The notes: generated by a model not told the origin, from the sequence alone. A stretch of DNA of 57,320 bases from JBBQKI01 sp038326725 (GCA_038326725.1 JBBQKI010000014.1:1-57320), one strand, 5' to 3'; numbered from the stretch's first letter, positions 32,363 through 40,670 are shown. Translations and numbers: made by a program.

Positions 32363-33133
32363 ATGGAAAAAAATATTCATATTGAAAACCAGCGTTTTAA
32401 AATTATTAGGGAAGAACTACATTACACTCAACAAGCCTTTGCCGAGCTTTTGGAAATTGGACCTAGCACGGCCGATATTGAAAGGGGCAAAACCAAACTT
32501 TCTGGGAAAGTAGTAATGGAATTTTTAAAGAGGTTCAATATTAATCCTTTGTGGCTTTATGGGAAAAGTTTTGAAAAATATGTAAAACTAAACGCAGGGG
32601 ATGTCAGCCCAAAAGTAGTGACGATTGATTCGGTTGGGAATGATTCTATTTTATTGGTGAACCAAAAAGCCGCTGCGGGCTACCCCAATAATATTCAAGA
32701 TGTGGGCTGGTATCAATCGTTGCCGGCATTCACTATACCTTTGCCCGAATTTAGGAATGCTACTTATCGTGGTTTTCAAGTAGAAGGGGACAGTATGCTC
32801 CCCAATATTCGCCCAAATGAATGGGTTTTGGGCCGGGCGGTTGAGAATATCACTGATGCCTCGGACAGTAAAATTTACATCGTGGTACTCCACGATTCCG
32901 TTTTGGTAAAAAAACTTCAGAAAATACAGGGTAATTTGGAAAAAGTGAGGCTGATTTCATTAAATGAAAATTATTTGCCAATCGATGTAAAAGTGAAGGA
33001 CATCCAAGAATTGTGGATGGTAAACAGTAAACTCACCTTTGGGGTGGAGGAACCTTCTGAAAGTAATTTACTTCGCCAGCTTCAACAATCCATGCTTGAA
33101 TTGAAAGGACAGATCAATTCCCTAAAAAAATAA
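32363..33133 (+). CDS. XRE-family HTH regulator with S24 (LexA/CI-like) self-cleaving domain
   Basis: A 256-residue regulator. Residues about 8-70 form an XRE helix-turn-helix (RFKIIREELHYTQQAFAELL). The C-terminal S24 domain has the cleavage site Ala105-Gly106 in KAAAGYP, nucleophile Ser144 in VEGDSMLP and the general-base Lys in SVLVKKL (183 or 184). LexA, CI and related proteins cut themselves at Ala-Gly when stimulated, often by DNA damage, and then release their operators. All parts needed for this are present. A TTG start at 32330 is possible, but the ATG at 32363 fits the promoter and HTH better. It is flanked on both sides by paralogous small lipoproteins. Confidence 0.9.
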   Translation: MEKNIHIENQRFKIIREELHYTQQAFAELLEIGPSTADIERGKTKLSGKVVMEFLKRFNINPLWLYGKSFEKYVKLNAGDVSPKVVTIDSVGNDSILLVNQKAAAGYPNNIQDVGWYQSLPAFTIPLPEFRNATYRGFQVEGDSMLPNIRPNEWVLGRAVENITDASDSKIYIVVLHDSVLVKKLQKIQGNLEKVRLISLNENYLPIDVKVKDIQELWMVNSKLTFGVEEPSESNLLRQLQQSMLELKGQINSLKK

Positions 33134-33160
33134 AAAGCGGCCATTTGTTGGCCGCTTTTT
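33132..33160. terminator. Bidirectional terminator between the S24 regulator and the lipoprotein operon
   Basis: Hairpin AAAAGCGGCCA-TTTGT-TGGCCGCTTTT with A and T runs on its sides, between convergent genes. Confidence 0.88.
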
Positions 33161-33184
33161 ATAATCCAAAGGAATTAAATAAGT

Positions 33185-33439
33185 CTATTCATCAGTTTTT
33201 ATCTTGACTTTTGATCCATCTTCATCTTCTTTGATTTTTACCGTTTGATCATCGGTTTCCATTTTTATCTTGGTATCACCGTCGTTGTCTTCTTTTACTT
33301 TAATATCTGCACCTTCTTGTTGCATTTCTTCAATAAGGGTTTCTTCTTCAGTCATTGTTTCTTCTTTGGTTTCCCTGCATGAAGAAATTGAAATCACCAA
33401 AAACGAGGCAAATAGGCCAATTAAAATTGTTTTTTTCAT
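33185..33439 (-). CDS. Small acidic lipoprotein (CRET family, copy 4)
   Basis: An 84-residue lipoprotein with signal MKKTILIGLFASFLVISISS, lipidated Cys21, then RETKEE. The mature chain is charged and ends in a repeat-like beta-prone stretch (ADIKVKEDNDGDTKIKMETD, then TVKIKEDEDGSKVKIKTDE) with alternating Lys and acidic residues, unlike the helical copies. It is the last of four tandem genes on the minus strand with 31-51 base gaps. I recognise no domain. A stop-to-terminator distance of about 25 bases supports this as the operon end. Confidence 0.78.
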   Translation of the reverse strand: MKKTILIGLFASFLVISISSCRETKEETMTEEETLIEEMQQEGADIKVKEDNDGDTKIKMETDDQTVKIKEDEDGSKVKIKTDE

Positions 33440-33479
33440 AATTGTTTAGGTTAGATTAATAAAAATTTAGGTTTAAAAA

Positions 33480-33734
33480 TTAGCGGGCATCATCAACACC
33501 TCCGGTGCCGGTATTTTCCTTCACTTCATTCACGCCTTCTTGAATAGTGTTTTCTACAGGGTCCGTGGCATCATCATCCACTGCATCGGCAGCTTGTTCA
33601 ACTGCATCATCCATTGTGTCTTCCACATCGTCAACCACATCTTCCATATCATCCGCCTTTTTAGTATCTCGGCAAGAAGAAAAAGAATAAGTCAATACAA
33701 AGGCAAATAGGGCAATTAAAACCGATTTTTTCAT
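33480..33734 (-). CDS. Small acidic lipoprotein (CRDT family, copy 3)
   Basis: An 84-residue lipoprotein with signal MKKSVLIALFAFVLTYSFSS, lipidated Cys21 and RDTKK after it. The mature part is very rich in Asp, Glu, Val and Ala (MEDVVDDVEDTMDDAVEQAA) and then becomes Gly/Thr-rich at the end (VKENTGTGGVDDAR). It is probably an amphipathic acidic helix anchored by its lipid. It is 40 bases upstream of copy 4 and likely on the same mRNA. Function unknown. Confidence 0.78.
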   Translation of the reverse strand: MKKSVLIALFAFVLTYSFSSCRDTKKADDMEDVVDDVEDTMDDAVEQAADAVDDDATDPVENTIQEGVNEVKENTGTGGVDDAR

Positions 33735-33785
33735 AATGTGAGTATGAATTGTTATTGTTAATTAATATTCAACATAATAGATGTA

Positions 33786-33971
33786 TTAATTTAAGGTATC
33801 TACTACTATAGTGTCGTTCATGGTCTCATCCATAGCGTCCATAGAATCATTCATTTCATCTTGCATATCATCAACCATATCAGTTTCATCTACTTTTTTT
33901 GTATCTCTACAAGAAACAAACGCAGTGCAAAAAGCTACTACCAATACCAATGTTACAATTATTTTTTTCAT
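33786..33971 (-). CDS. Small acidic lipoprotein (CRDT family, copy 2)
   Basis: A 61-residue lipoprotein, the shortest of the set. Signal MKKIIVTLVLVVAFCTAFVS, lipidated Cys21, RDTKK, then a Met/Asp-rich segment (ETDMVDDMQDEMNDSMDAMD) closing with NDTIVVDTLN. Nearly every third or fourth residue is Met or another hydrophobic, fitting a short amphipathic helix. It stands 31 bases downstream of copy 1 and 51 bases upstream of copy 3. Function unknown. Confidence 0.75.
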   Translation of the reverse strand: MKKIIVTLVLVVAFCTAFVSCRDTKKVDETDMVDDMQDEMNDSMDAMDETMNDTIVVDTLN

Positions 33972-34002
33972 AATAAACAGTTTTTGTTTTGGTTTAACTT
34001 AC

Positions 34003-34233
34003 TTATTTGTTATCGTCACCGATTTTATCTATTTCTTCGTTGATTTCTTTATTTACCTCTTTGTCCACTTCCTTTGCGGTCCTTTCCAATATTCCATCCC
34101 TTTCTTCGGTTGTTTCAACTTCAACTTCCACTTCGCGGATCACTTCCCGTGTTTCAGTTTTGGTTTCGGTTTCCCTGCAAGAAATTGTAAAAAAAGATAC
34201 CGAAACAATAAGGGCAAAAATTATTTTTTTCAT
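34003..34233 (-). CDS. Small charged lipoprotein (CRET family, copy 1)
   Basis: A 76-residue lipoprotein with signal MKKIIFALIVSVSFFTIS, lipidated Cys19, then RETETKTETREVIREVEVEV. The mature part is a Glu/Lys/Arg-rich strand-like stretch followed by a helix (RTAKEVDKEVNKEINEEIDK), so it is more mixed in charge than the other copies. It is the first gene of the four-gene run and follows waaA after about 100 bases. A TAnnTTTG element lies about 30 bases upstream. Confidence 0.76.
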   Translation of the reverse strand: MKKIIFALIVSVSFFTISCRETETKTETREVIREVEVEVETTEERDGILERTAKEVDKEVNKEINEEIDKIGDDNK

Positions 34234-34262
34234 AAAACTGTGTTTTTTGTTAAAACTTCAAA

Positions 34263-34270
34263 CAAATCTA
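34263..34270 (-). promoter_or_regulatory. Probable -7 element of the four-lipoprotein operon
   Basis: On the minus strand this reads TAGATTTG (TAnnTTTG), 29 bases before the copy 1 ATG. No clear -33 TTG is present, which could mean activator-dependent or weak expression. Confidence 0.4.
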
Positions 34271-34335
34271 ATCGTTTTAAGACTGTTAAATTATAAAATT
34301 TTATTAATTGTTTTTAACAATTGTATTTTGGTTTT

Positions 34336-35574
34336 TTATAAAAACACTCTTATATAGTTAATAATGTGCGCTGTGGCCCCAATATTACCTTCAATAAAAT
34401 GATGTGAGATGCTTCCTGTTTTTTTCCTGAAATCTACGTCGCCAACTAGCTTATCTAAAATTGCAGAACATTCGTGTTGGTTTTCAACGCTGTATAGACC
34501 ACCAAGTTTTTTCAATATTTCTGCCTCAGGAAAATTGGTGAAATTTTCCCCAATAACTATTGGAACCCCAAACACAGCCGGCTCTAAAATATTGTGAAGC
34601 CCAGTCTTTCCCGAGGACCCGCCAACATAAGCAATCTCGGCATAACTGTAAATTTTCGTCAGCAAACCAATTGTATCAATAATCAAAATTGAATATGCGG
34701 TTAAATTTTTTCCTTCTTTTTCTGAAAATAAAAGATTTTCCCTTTTCAGTTTCTTTCTGAAATCCCCAATTTTTAAAACATCGATTTTATGGGGTGCGAT
34801 AATGAATTTCACCCCTTCGGGAGCTTCATTTAAATATGGGAGCAGTAAATTCTCATCCTCGGGCCAAGTGCTGCCACACACAATGCATAGTGAACCTCCT
34901 TTAAATTCCTTTATAAAATCTAAAGTGTTGTCCATCTCCGTTTGTCTCCAAACCCTATCAAAACGCGTATCGCCGCTTACAGATACTTTGTTGATGTGGA
35001 TTTTTTTTAAAAGATTTTCGGAAACTTCATTTTGTACAAAAATTTGGGTAAAAGTTTTCAACGCTTTCTGCATAAAGCCACCATACCACTGGAAAAATAC
35101 CTGTTTTGGTCGAAACAATCCGGAAATCAGAAACGCTGGAATGTTGTTCTTTTTTAACTCAAAAAGATAGTTTGGCCAGAATTCATATTTTACGAAAAAT
35201 GCTATCGAAGGTTGCAAAATCTTAATAAACTTTCGTGCATTGGCTTGGGTGTCCAAAGGCAAATACACCACCAAATCTGCAATCGGGGTATTCTTTTTGA
35301 CCTCAAAACCAGATGGGGAAAAGAACGAAACTATCAATTTATGGTTTGGGAAAAGAGTTTTTACCTCTTCCATTATTGGAAGTCCCTGCTCAAATTCTCC
35401 CAACGAAGCGCAATGAAACCAAATGGTTTTATCGTTTTTAGAAATATTTTCCCGAAGAATTTCAAAAATATTCGTTCTTCCTGTAAGGAATAGTTTCATT
35501 TTTTTGCTGAAGAAAGAGGCGACCCATAAAAAAAATGGCATCATGCCAATCAATAAATTATATAAAACCCGCAT
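34336..35574 (-). CDS. waaA: 3-deoxy-D-manno-octulosonic acid (Kdo) transferase
   Basis: A 412-residue GT30 glycosyltransferase that adds Kdo to lipid A at the inner face of the cytoplasmic membrane. It has an N-terminal membrane anchor (MRVLYNLLIGMMPFFLWVAS), the GT30 N-lobe blocks IWFHCASLGEFEQGLPIME and FFVKYEFWPNYLFELKK, and the C-lobe nucleotide-binding block YVGGSSGKTGLHNILEPAVF. The frame is open to 35637, but the ATG at 35574 begins the usual anchor helix and is preferred. It is divergent from the DegT gene. Confidence 0.92.
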   Translation of the reverse strand: MRVLYNLLIGMMPFFLWVASFFSKKMKLFLTGRTNIFEILRENISKNDKTIWFHCASLGEFEQGLPIMEEVKTLFPNHKLIVSFFSPSGFEVKKNTPIADLVVYLPLDTQANARKFIKILQPSIAFFVKYEFWPNYLFELKKNNIPAFLISGLFRPKQVFFQWYGGFMQKALKTFTQIFVQNEVSENLLKKIHINKVSVSGDTRFDRVWRQTEMDNTLDFIKEFKGGSLCIVCGSTWPEDENLLLPYLNEAPEGVKFIIAPHKIDVLKIGDFRKKLKRENLLFSEKEGKNLTAYSILIIDTIGLLTKIYSYAEIAYVGGSSGKTGLHNILEPAVFGVPIVIGENFTNFPEAEILKKLGGLYSVENQHECSAILDKLVGDVDFRKKTGSISHHFIEGNIGATAHIINYIRVFL

Positions 35575-35690
35575 ATTTTGAAACTGTAGTGCTAAAATAC
35601 GTTTCTTTGGATTAATACCATTGCGCGCCCATTTCAATTTTCGTAGTTTTACAGAGCAGTTTTATTCTGCTAAATTTCATCAAAATAGTT

Positions 35691-36842
35691 ATGAAAAAAA
35701 TCCAAATGGTGGACCTGAAGGGTCAATACGAACAGATAAAAACACAAGTGGATGCGTCCATTTTAAATGTAATTGAAACCTCCGCTTTTATCAACGGACC
35801 CGAAGTGCAGCAATTTCAAAAAGAACTTGAAGCCTATTTGGATGTAAAGCACGTAATCCCCTGCGCAAACGGAACCGATGCGTTGCAAATAGCAATGATG
35901 GGCCTAGGTCTTAAACCCGGCGATGAAGTGATTACGGCCGATTTTACGTTTGCGGCTACCGTAGAAGTAATAGCACTTTTGCAATTGACCCCCGTGCTTG
36001 TTGATGTGGACCCGATAAACTTCAACATCGATATTGAGGCCATAAAAAAGGCCATTACCCCGAAAACCAAAGCCATTGTGCCGGTTCACCTTTTTGGCCT
36101 TGTTGCCAACATGGACGAAATCATGGAAATTGCCGCCCAGAATAACTTGTTCGTAATTGAGGATAATGCCCAGGCCATTGGCGCATTTTATACTTCAAAA
36201 AACGGAGAGAAAAAGCAGGCGGGCACAATTGGGCATGTGGCTTCAACTTCCTTTTTCCCTTCAAAAAATTTGGGCTGTTATGGGGATGGCGGGGCTATTT
36301 TCACCAATGACGATGAGTTGGCGCACACCATTAGAGGCATTGTGAACCATGGGATGTACATTCGCTATCATCACGATGTGGTTGGCGTAAATTCGCGTTT
36401 GGATTCCATTCAAGCCGCGGTTTTACGCGCAAAACTCCCGCTTTTGGATTCGTATAACAATGCCAGGCGAGAAGCCGCAAAAAAATATTCAAAAGCTTTT
36501 GAAGGAATTGAAAATATCATTACGCCGAGCTGTATTTGTTCTGATGAAGATACCAATAACTGCGATTGCCACGTTTTTCATCAATATACGTTGCGGGTTT
36601 TAAATACCGATAGGGATGCGTTGGTAAAACATTTAAATGAAAATGAAATTCCGTGCGGGGTATATTATCCGATTCCGCTCCATCTTCAAAAAGCATATAA
36701 AAGCAATCGTTATAAGGAAGAAGATTTTCCGGTTACAAACCAATTGGTGAAAGAAGTGATTTCGTTGCCCATGCATACCGAACTTGACAATGAGCAAATT
36801 GATTATATCACTAAAGCCCTAATAAATTTTATTTCCAAATAA
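35691..36842 (+). CDS. DegT/DnrJ/EryC1/StrS family aminotransferase
   Basis: A 383-residue PLP enzyme. The PLP Lys is in FFPSKNLGCYGDGGAIFTND. The opening INGPEVQQFQKELEAYL and CANGTDALQIAMMGLGLKPG are family blocks, and FVIEDNAQAIGA supplies the Asp that contacts PLP. Such enzymes transaminate keto-sugar nucleotides for surface glycans. An unusual Cys-rich insertion (SCICSDEDTNNCDCHVFHQY, about residues 280-300) could bind a metal. Its stop codon overlaps the galE start (TAATG), so the two genes are translationally coupled and point to surface polysaccharide synthesis. Confidence 0.9.
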   Translation: MKKIQMVDLKGQYEQIKTQVDASILNVIETSAFINGPEVQQFQKELEAYLDVKHVIPCANGTDALQIAMMGLGLKPGDEVITADFTFAATVEVIALLQLTPVLVDVDPINFNIDIEAIKKAITPKTKAIVPVHLFGLVANMDEIMEIAAQNNLFVIEDNAQAIGAFYTSKNGEKKQAGTIGHVASTSFFPSKNLGCYGDGGAIFTNDDELAHTIRGIVNHGMYIRYHHDVVGVNSRLDSIQAAVLRAKLPLLDSYNNARREAAKKYSKAFEGIENIITPSCICSDEDTNNCDCHVFHQYTLRVLNTDRDALVKHLNENEIPCGVYYPIPLHLQKAYKSNRYKEEDFPVTNQLVKEVISLPMHTELDNEQIDYITKALINFISK

Positions 36843-37864
36843 TGAAGAAAATCCTTGTAACCGGAGGCTTGGGATATATTGGTTCACACACCGTTGTGGA
36901 ACTTCAACATGCCGGCTTTGAAGTTATCATTATCGATAACTTATCCAATTCCACCATCAATGTGTTGGAGGGCATCATAAACATAACGAAAATCCCTCCC
37001 GTTTTTGAAAGGCTGGATCTTCGCATTAAAGCCGATGTGGCGGATTTTTTTCAAAGGAATAAAGATATTGTGGGCATCATACACTTTGCCGCAAGTAAGG
37101 CTGTGGGCGAGAGTGTTGAAAACCCGTTGTTGTATTATGAAAATAACCTGAACACGCTTATCTACCTTTTGCAGGAAGGTGTTTCAAATTCCATAAAAAA
37201 CTTCATTTTTTCTTCTTCCTGCACGGTTTATGGCGAACCGGATTCGCTTCCCATAACCGAAAACGCACCGGTAAAAACTGCAACTTCACCTTACGGAAAT
37301 ACCAAACAAATCAGCGAGGAAATTATATTCGATACCTGTTCTGTTTCTGAATTCAAGGCCATAGCGTTGCGTTATTTCAACCCTATTGGAGCACATTCTT
37401 CCACCGAAATTGGAGAGCTTCCTTTGGGCATCCCGCAGAATTTGGTGCCATTTATCACCCAAACAGCGGCGGGAATCCGGAAAGAGCTTTCAGTATTCGG
37501 GGACGATTACCCTACTCCAGACGGAAGTTGCATCCGCGATTACATTCACGTGGTGGATTTGGCAAAAGCACACGTTATTGCATTGCAAAGGTTGCTTTCC
37601 GAAAAAAATAATTCCTCTTTTGAAGTTTTTAATGTAGGGACCGGGAAGGGCAGTTCGGTTTTGGAAGTAGTAAAAGCTTTTGAAAAAACCACCGGCAAAA
37701 ACCTTAATTATAAAATAGTGAACCGTCGTCCGGGCGATGTAGTTTCAGTTTATGCGGATACTGAAAAAGCAAATACTGTTTTGGGGTGGAAAGCGGAACA
37801 ATCGCTTGATAATGCTTTGGATTCAGCGTGGGAATGGGAGAAAAAAGTGCGCAGTATTCAGTAA
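36842..37864 (+). CDS. galE: UDP-glucose 4-epimerase
   Basis: A 340-residue short-chain dehydrogenase-type epimerase. NAD-binding motif VTGGLGYIGSHTVVELQ, catalytic Ser in FSSSCTVYGEP and Tyr-x-x-x-Lys in SPYGNTKQISEE. DGSCIRDYIHVVDLAKAHV and GTGKGSSVLEVV are typical GalE blocks. It interconverts UDP-glucose and UDP-galactose (or the GlcNAc forms) for surface sugars. The start overlaps the DegT stop by one base. Confidence 0.94.
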   Translation: MKKILVTGGLGYIGSHTVVELQHAGFEVIIIDNLSNSTINVLEGIINITKIPPVFERLDLRIKADVADFFQRNKDIVGIIHFAASKAVGESVENPLLYYENNLNTLIYLLQEGVSNSIKNFIFSSSCTVYGEPDSLPITENAPVKTATSPYGNTKQISEEIIFDTCSVSEFKAIALRYFNPIGAHSSTEIGELPLGIPQNLVPFITQTAAGIRKELSVFGDDYPTPDGSCIRDYIHVVDLAKAHVIALQRLLSEKNNSSFEVFNVGTGKGSSVLEVVKAFEKTTGKNLNYKIVNRRPGDVVSVYADTEKANTVLGWKAEQSLDNALDSAWEWEKKVRSIQ

Positions 37865-37887
37865 ACAGATTACTCAAATTTATAAAT

Positions 37888-39162
37888 ATGAAAAAACTAT
37901 TACTAATTACCCTCTTTTTCGTTTCCCTTTCGTCCATTTCACAGGAAATTTACTTGCACTGCGGAAAACTTATCGATACAAAAACAGGGAAAGTACTTGC
38001 TAATAAAACGATTATTGTTTCAGGGAACAAAATAAAAGCCATTGAAGATGGTTTTTCCCTTCCTAAAAATGAAGAATCGATTATTGATTTAAAGGAAAAA
38101 ACCGTACTTCCAGGCCTTATCGATATGCACGTTCACATGGAAACGGAGACAGGGCCAAACAAATATTTGGAAGCTTTTACCTTAAATGAAGCCGACAACG
38201 CCTTTAATTCAGTTGATATCGCAAAACGCACTTTGTTGGCAGGTTTTACAACGGTTCGCGATCTGGGAGGAAGTGGGATCAATGTATCGCTTCGCAATGC
38301 GATCAATGCCGGGAAAATAATCGGGCCCCGTATTTTTACTTCTGAAAAATCCTTAGCAACTACTGGCGGCCATGCCGATCCCACCAACGGCCGTAAAAAA
38401 GATTTGATGGGCGACCCAGGCCCGAAAGAAGGAGTAGTGAACAGTTTGGAAGATGCCCGGAAAGCTGTCCGGCAACGATATAAAAATGGGGCCGATTGGA
38501 TTAAAATAACTGCAACCGGAGGGGTTTTGAGTATGGCTAAAAGCGGTAAAAACCCACAATTCACGGAAGAAGAAATCCAAATGATTGTAGCTACCGCCAA
38601 AGATTACGGGATGATGGTAGCGGCCCACGCCCATGGCGATGAAGGAATGCAGCGTGCTATCCGTGGCGGGGTTAAAACAATTGAGCACGGCAGTTTTATG
38701 ACTTTGGAAACTATGGAATTAATGAAAAAGTATGACACATATTTAGTTCCAACCATAACTGCTGGGAAATATGTAACCCAGCAAGCTAATGTGGAAAATT
38801 TTTATCCCGAAATTGTTGTTCCCAAGGCATTGGAGATTGGGCCCAAAATGCAAGAAATGTTTGCGCTCGCCTATAAAACGGGAGTAAATATTGCTTTTGG
38901 AACCGATGCCGGGGTCTTTCCTCACGGTGAAAATGCTAAGGAATTCGGATATATGGTGGAAGCCGGGATGCCGGCCATAAAGGCCATCCAGTCAGCAACC
39001 ATAACAAGTGCAGCTTTATTGCAAATGGGAAATGAACTCGGCCAAATTTCCCCTGGGTTTTTTGCGGATATTGTAGCCGTAAACGAAGATCCCACCCAAA
39101 ATATAAAAACGCTGGAAAACGTTGTTTTTGTAATGAAAAATGGGGTTGTTTATAAAAAATAA
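37888..39162 (+). CDS. Exported amidohydrolase (Xaa-Pro dipeptidase-like)
   Basis: A 424-residue metal hydrolase. Signal peptide MKKLLLITLFFVSLSSISQE, then the amidohydrolase fold: HxH metal motif LPGLIDMHVHME, a Lys that may be carboxylated in GADWIKITATGGV, histidines in VAAHAHGDEGM and TIEHGSFM, and the metal Asp in FGTDAGVFPHG. Family members cleave Xaa-Pro dipeptides or hydrolyse cyclic amides. The precise substrate is unknown. The frame stays open upstream to 37828, inside galE, but the ATG at 37888 starts the signal peptide and is 23 bases after galE. Confidence 0.88.
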   Translation: MKKLLLITLFFVSLSSISQEIYLHCGKLIDTKTGKVLANKTIIVSGNKIKAIEDGFSLPKNEESIIDLKEKTVLPGLIDMHVHMETETGPNKYLEAFTLNEADNAFNSVDIAKRTLLAGFTTVRDLGGSGINVSLRNAINAGKIIGPRIFTSEKSLATTGGHADPTNGRKKDLMGDPGPKEGVVNSLEDARKAVRQRYKNGADWIKITATGGVLSMAKSGKNPQFTEEEIQMIVATAKDYGMMVAAHAHGDEGMQRAIRGGVKTIEHGSFMTLETMELMKKYDTYLVPTITAGKYVTQQANVENFYPEIVVPKALEIGPKMQEMFALAYKTGVNIAFGTDAGVFPHGENAKEFGYMVEAGMPAIKAIQSATITSAALLQMGNELGQISPGFFADIVAVNEDPTQNIKTLENVVFVMKNGVVYKK

Positions 39163-39163
39163 A

Positions 39164-39192
39164 TAGGTTTCGACTGCGCTCAACCTGACATT
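39164..39192. repeat. Short interspersed motif (GTTTCGACTGCGCTCAACCTG)
   Basis: An intergenic stretch of about 25 bases between convergent genes reading TTTCGACTGCGCTCAACC. A related GACTTCGCTCAGC is at 55607-55619. Motifs of this type recur between genes in many flavobacteria. Confidence 0.45.
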
Positions 39193-39196
39193 AAAT

Positions 39197-40078
39197 TTAA
39201 AACTGCGCTTTTTCAGTTTCAACATTTAAATCAATCTTCTTCACCAAACCTTGCAAAACATTTCCCGGTCCCACTTCAATGAATTTGGTAGCCCCATCCT
39301 TTATCATATTTTGAACACTCTGTGTCCACTGAACGGGAGCAGTTAATTGAAAAATAAGATTTTTCTTTATTTCGGTTGCTTCCGTAACTGCAAAGGTGCT
39401 AACGTTTTGATAGATAGGACAAACTGGTTCAGAAAAAATTGTGCTTTCAATGGCAATTGCCAACTCTTCACGCGCAGGTTCCATCAAAGGACTGTGGAAG
39501 GCGCCGCCCACGGGCAATACCAATGCTCTTTTGGCCCCCGCTTCTTTTAAAGCCTCGCAGGCCTCGCTAACCGCCTTTACATCACCCGAAATAACTAATT
39601 GTCCGGGACAGTTGTAATTTGCTGCAACCACCGTCCCTTTAATATTTGCACAAATGGCTTCCACCAAATGGTCTTCCAATCCCAAAACCGCGGCCATGGT
39701 GGAAGATTCCAATTCACAGGCTTTTTGCATGGCCATCGCGCGCTTATGGACCAGTTGCAAACCAGCGCTAAAAGTCAATGTTTTGTTGGCCACCAGTGCT
39801 GATATTTCCCCCAACGAATGACCTGCAACCATATCGGGTTTAAAATTTTTCCCCATAATTTCCGCCAAAATAGTGGAATGGATAAAAATCGCAGGTTGGG
39901 TAACCTTTGTTTTAACTAATTCTTCGGGCGTGCCTTCAAACATTATTTTTGAAATGGCAAATCCCAAAATAGCATCGGCTTCATCAAACAATTCCTTAGC
40001 GTGGGGAGAAAAATCGTATAGATCTTTGCCCATCCCTGGAAACTGCGCTCCCTGTCCGGGAAATATATATGCTTTCAT
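39197..40078 (-). CDS. fabD: Malonyl-CoA-acyl carrier protein transacylase
   Basis: A 293-residue enzyme that moves malonyl groups from CoA to acyl carrier protein for fatty acid synthesis. The opening AYIFPGQGAQFPGMGKDLYD is the family signature. The catalytic Ser is in MVAGHSLGEISALVA and the catalytic His in GGAFHSPLMEPA. The frame is open to 40105, but the ATG at 40078 begins the conserved fold. A TAnnTTTG element lies just upstream on the minus strand. Confidence 0.95.
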   Translation of the reverse strand: MKAYIFPGQGAQFPGMGKDLYDFSPHAKELFDEADAILGFAISKIMFEGTPEELVKTKVTQPAIFIHSTILAEIMGKNFKPDMVAGHSLGEISALVANKTLTFSAGLQLVHKRAMAMQKACELESSTMAAVLGLEDHLVEAICANIKGTVVAANYNCPGQLVISGDVKAVSEACEALKEAGAKRALVLPVGGAFHSPLMEPAREELAIAIESTIFSEPVCPIYQNVSTFAVTEATEIKKNLIFQLTAPVQWTQSVQNMIKDGATKFIEVGPGNVLQGLVKKIDLNVETEKAQF

Positions 40079-40102
40079 AATATTGGCTTGAAGATTACGG
40101 CA

Positions 40103-40110
40103 CAAAAATA
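40103..40110 (-). promoter_or_regulatory. Probable -7 element of fabD
   Basis: Reads TATTTTTG on the minus strand, 24 bases before the ATG at 40078. The -33 element is unclear. Confidence 0.42.
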
Positions 40111-40187
40111 CTTTTAAAATACAGAAATCATTATGTGATTTTAAGTTTAATGGATTAAATAGTGCGCTTAGAATTTTTCATAAATAA

Positions 40188-40670
40188 CTATTTTCTTAAA
40201 AATGTTTGATAAGTAAAATTATGCTTATGAAATTCATCTTTTGAATAATGGGTTTCCGAAATCAACTGCCATTCTGAATTAGAAAAAGAAGGAAAAAAAG
40301 TATCGGCTTCAAATGTGGAATGTACACGGGTAAGCTCAATTTTATCGGCTAAGGGAAGTGCCATTTCATATATTTCGCCCCCACCAATAATGAAGGGTTG
40401 GGGATCGGCTTCGGCAATTTGTAGGGCTTCATCAAGACTGTGAACCGTGATGGCACCAGGTTTTTTGTAATTTTTATTTCGTGTAACCACTATATGTGTC
40501 CGATTTGGTAATGGCTTCGGGAACGATTCAAAGGTTTTTCGCCCCATAATAATGTGGTGGCCGGTGGTGAGCTGCTTAAAACGTTTAAAATCTTCGGGCA
40601 AATGCCAAATCAACTCATTATTTTTTCCCAGTTCATTGTTTTCCCCCGCAGCGGCAATCATTGTAATCAT
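40188..40670 (-). CDS. folA: Dihydrofolate reductase
   Basis: A 160-residue enzyme that reduces dihydrofolate with NADPH. The N-terminal MIAAAGENNELGKNNELIWH holds the Trp/Leu substrate loop. HLPEDFKRFKQLT carries the catalytic acidic residue, HIIMGRKTFESFPKPLPNR is the cofactor block, and FIIGGGEIYEMAL is the GG(G)-binding loop. It overlaps the 2TM gene by 4 bases (ATGA), so the two are coupled. It partners with thyA, 5 kb away, in the dTMP cycle. Confidence 0.95.
   Translation of the reverse strand: MITMIAAAGENNELGKNNELIWHLPEDFKRFKQLTTGHHIIMGRKTFESFPKPLPNRTHIVVTRNKNYKKPGAITVHSLDEALQIAEADPQPFIIGGGEIYEMALPLADKIELTRVHSTFEADTFFPSFSNSEWQLISETHYSKDEFHKHNFTYQTFLRK

Noticed and set aside
31947..34233. 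Prophage remnant, because of the CI-like regulator
   Set aside because: No integrase, structural, lysis or replication genes and no attachment repeats are seen. The neighbours are lipoproteins and waaA.
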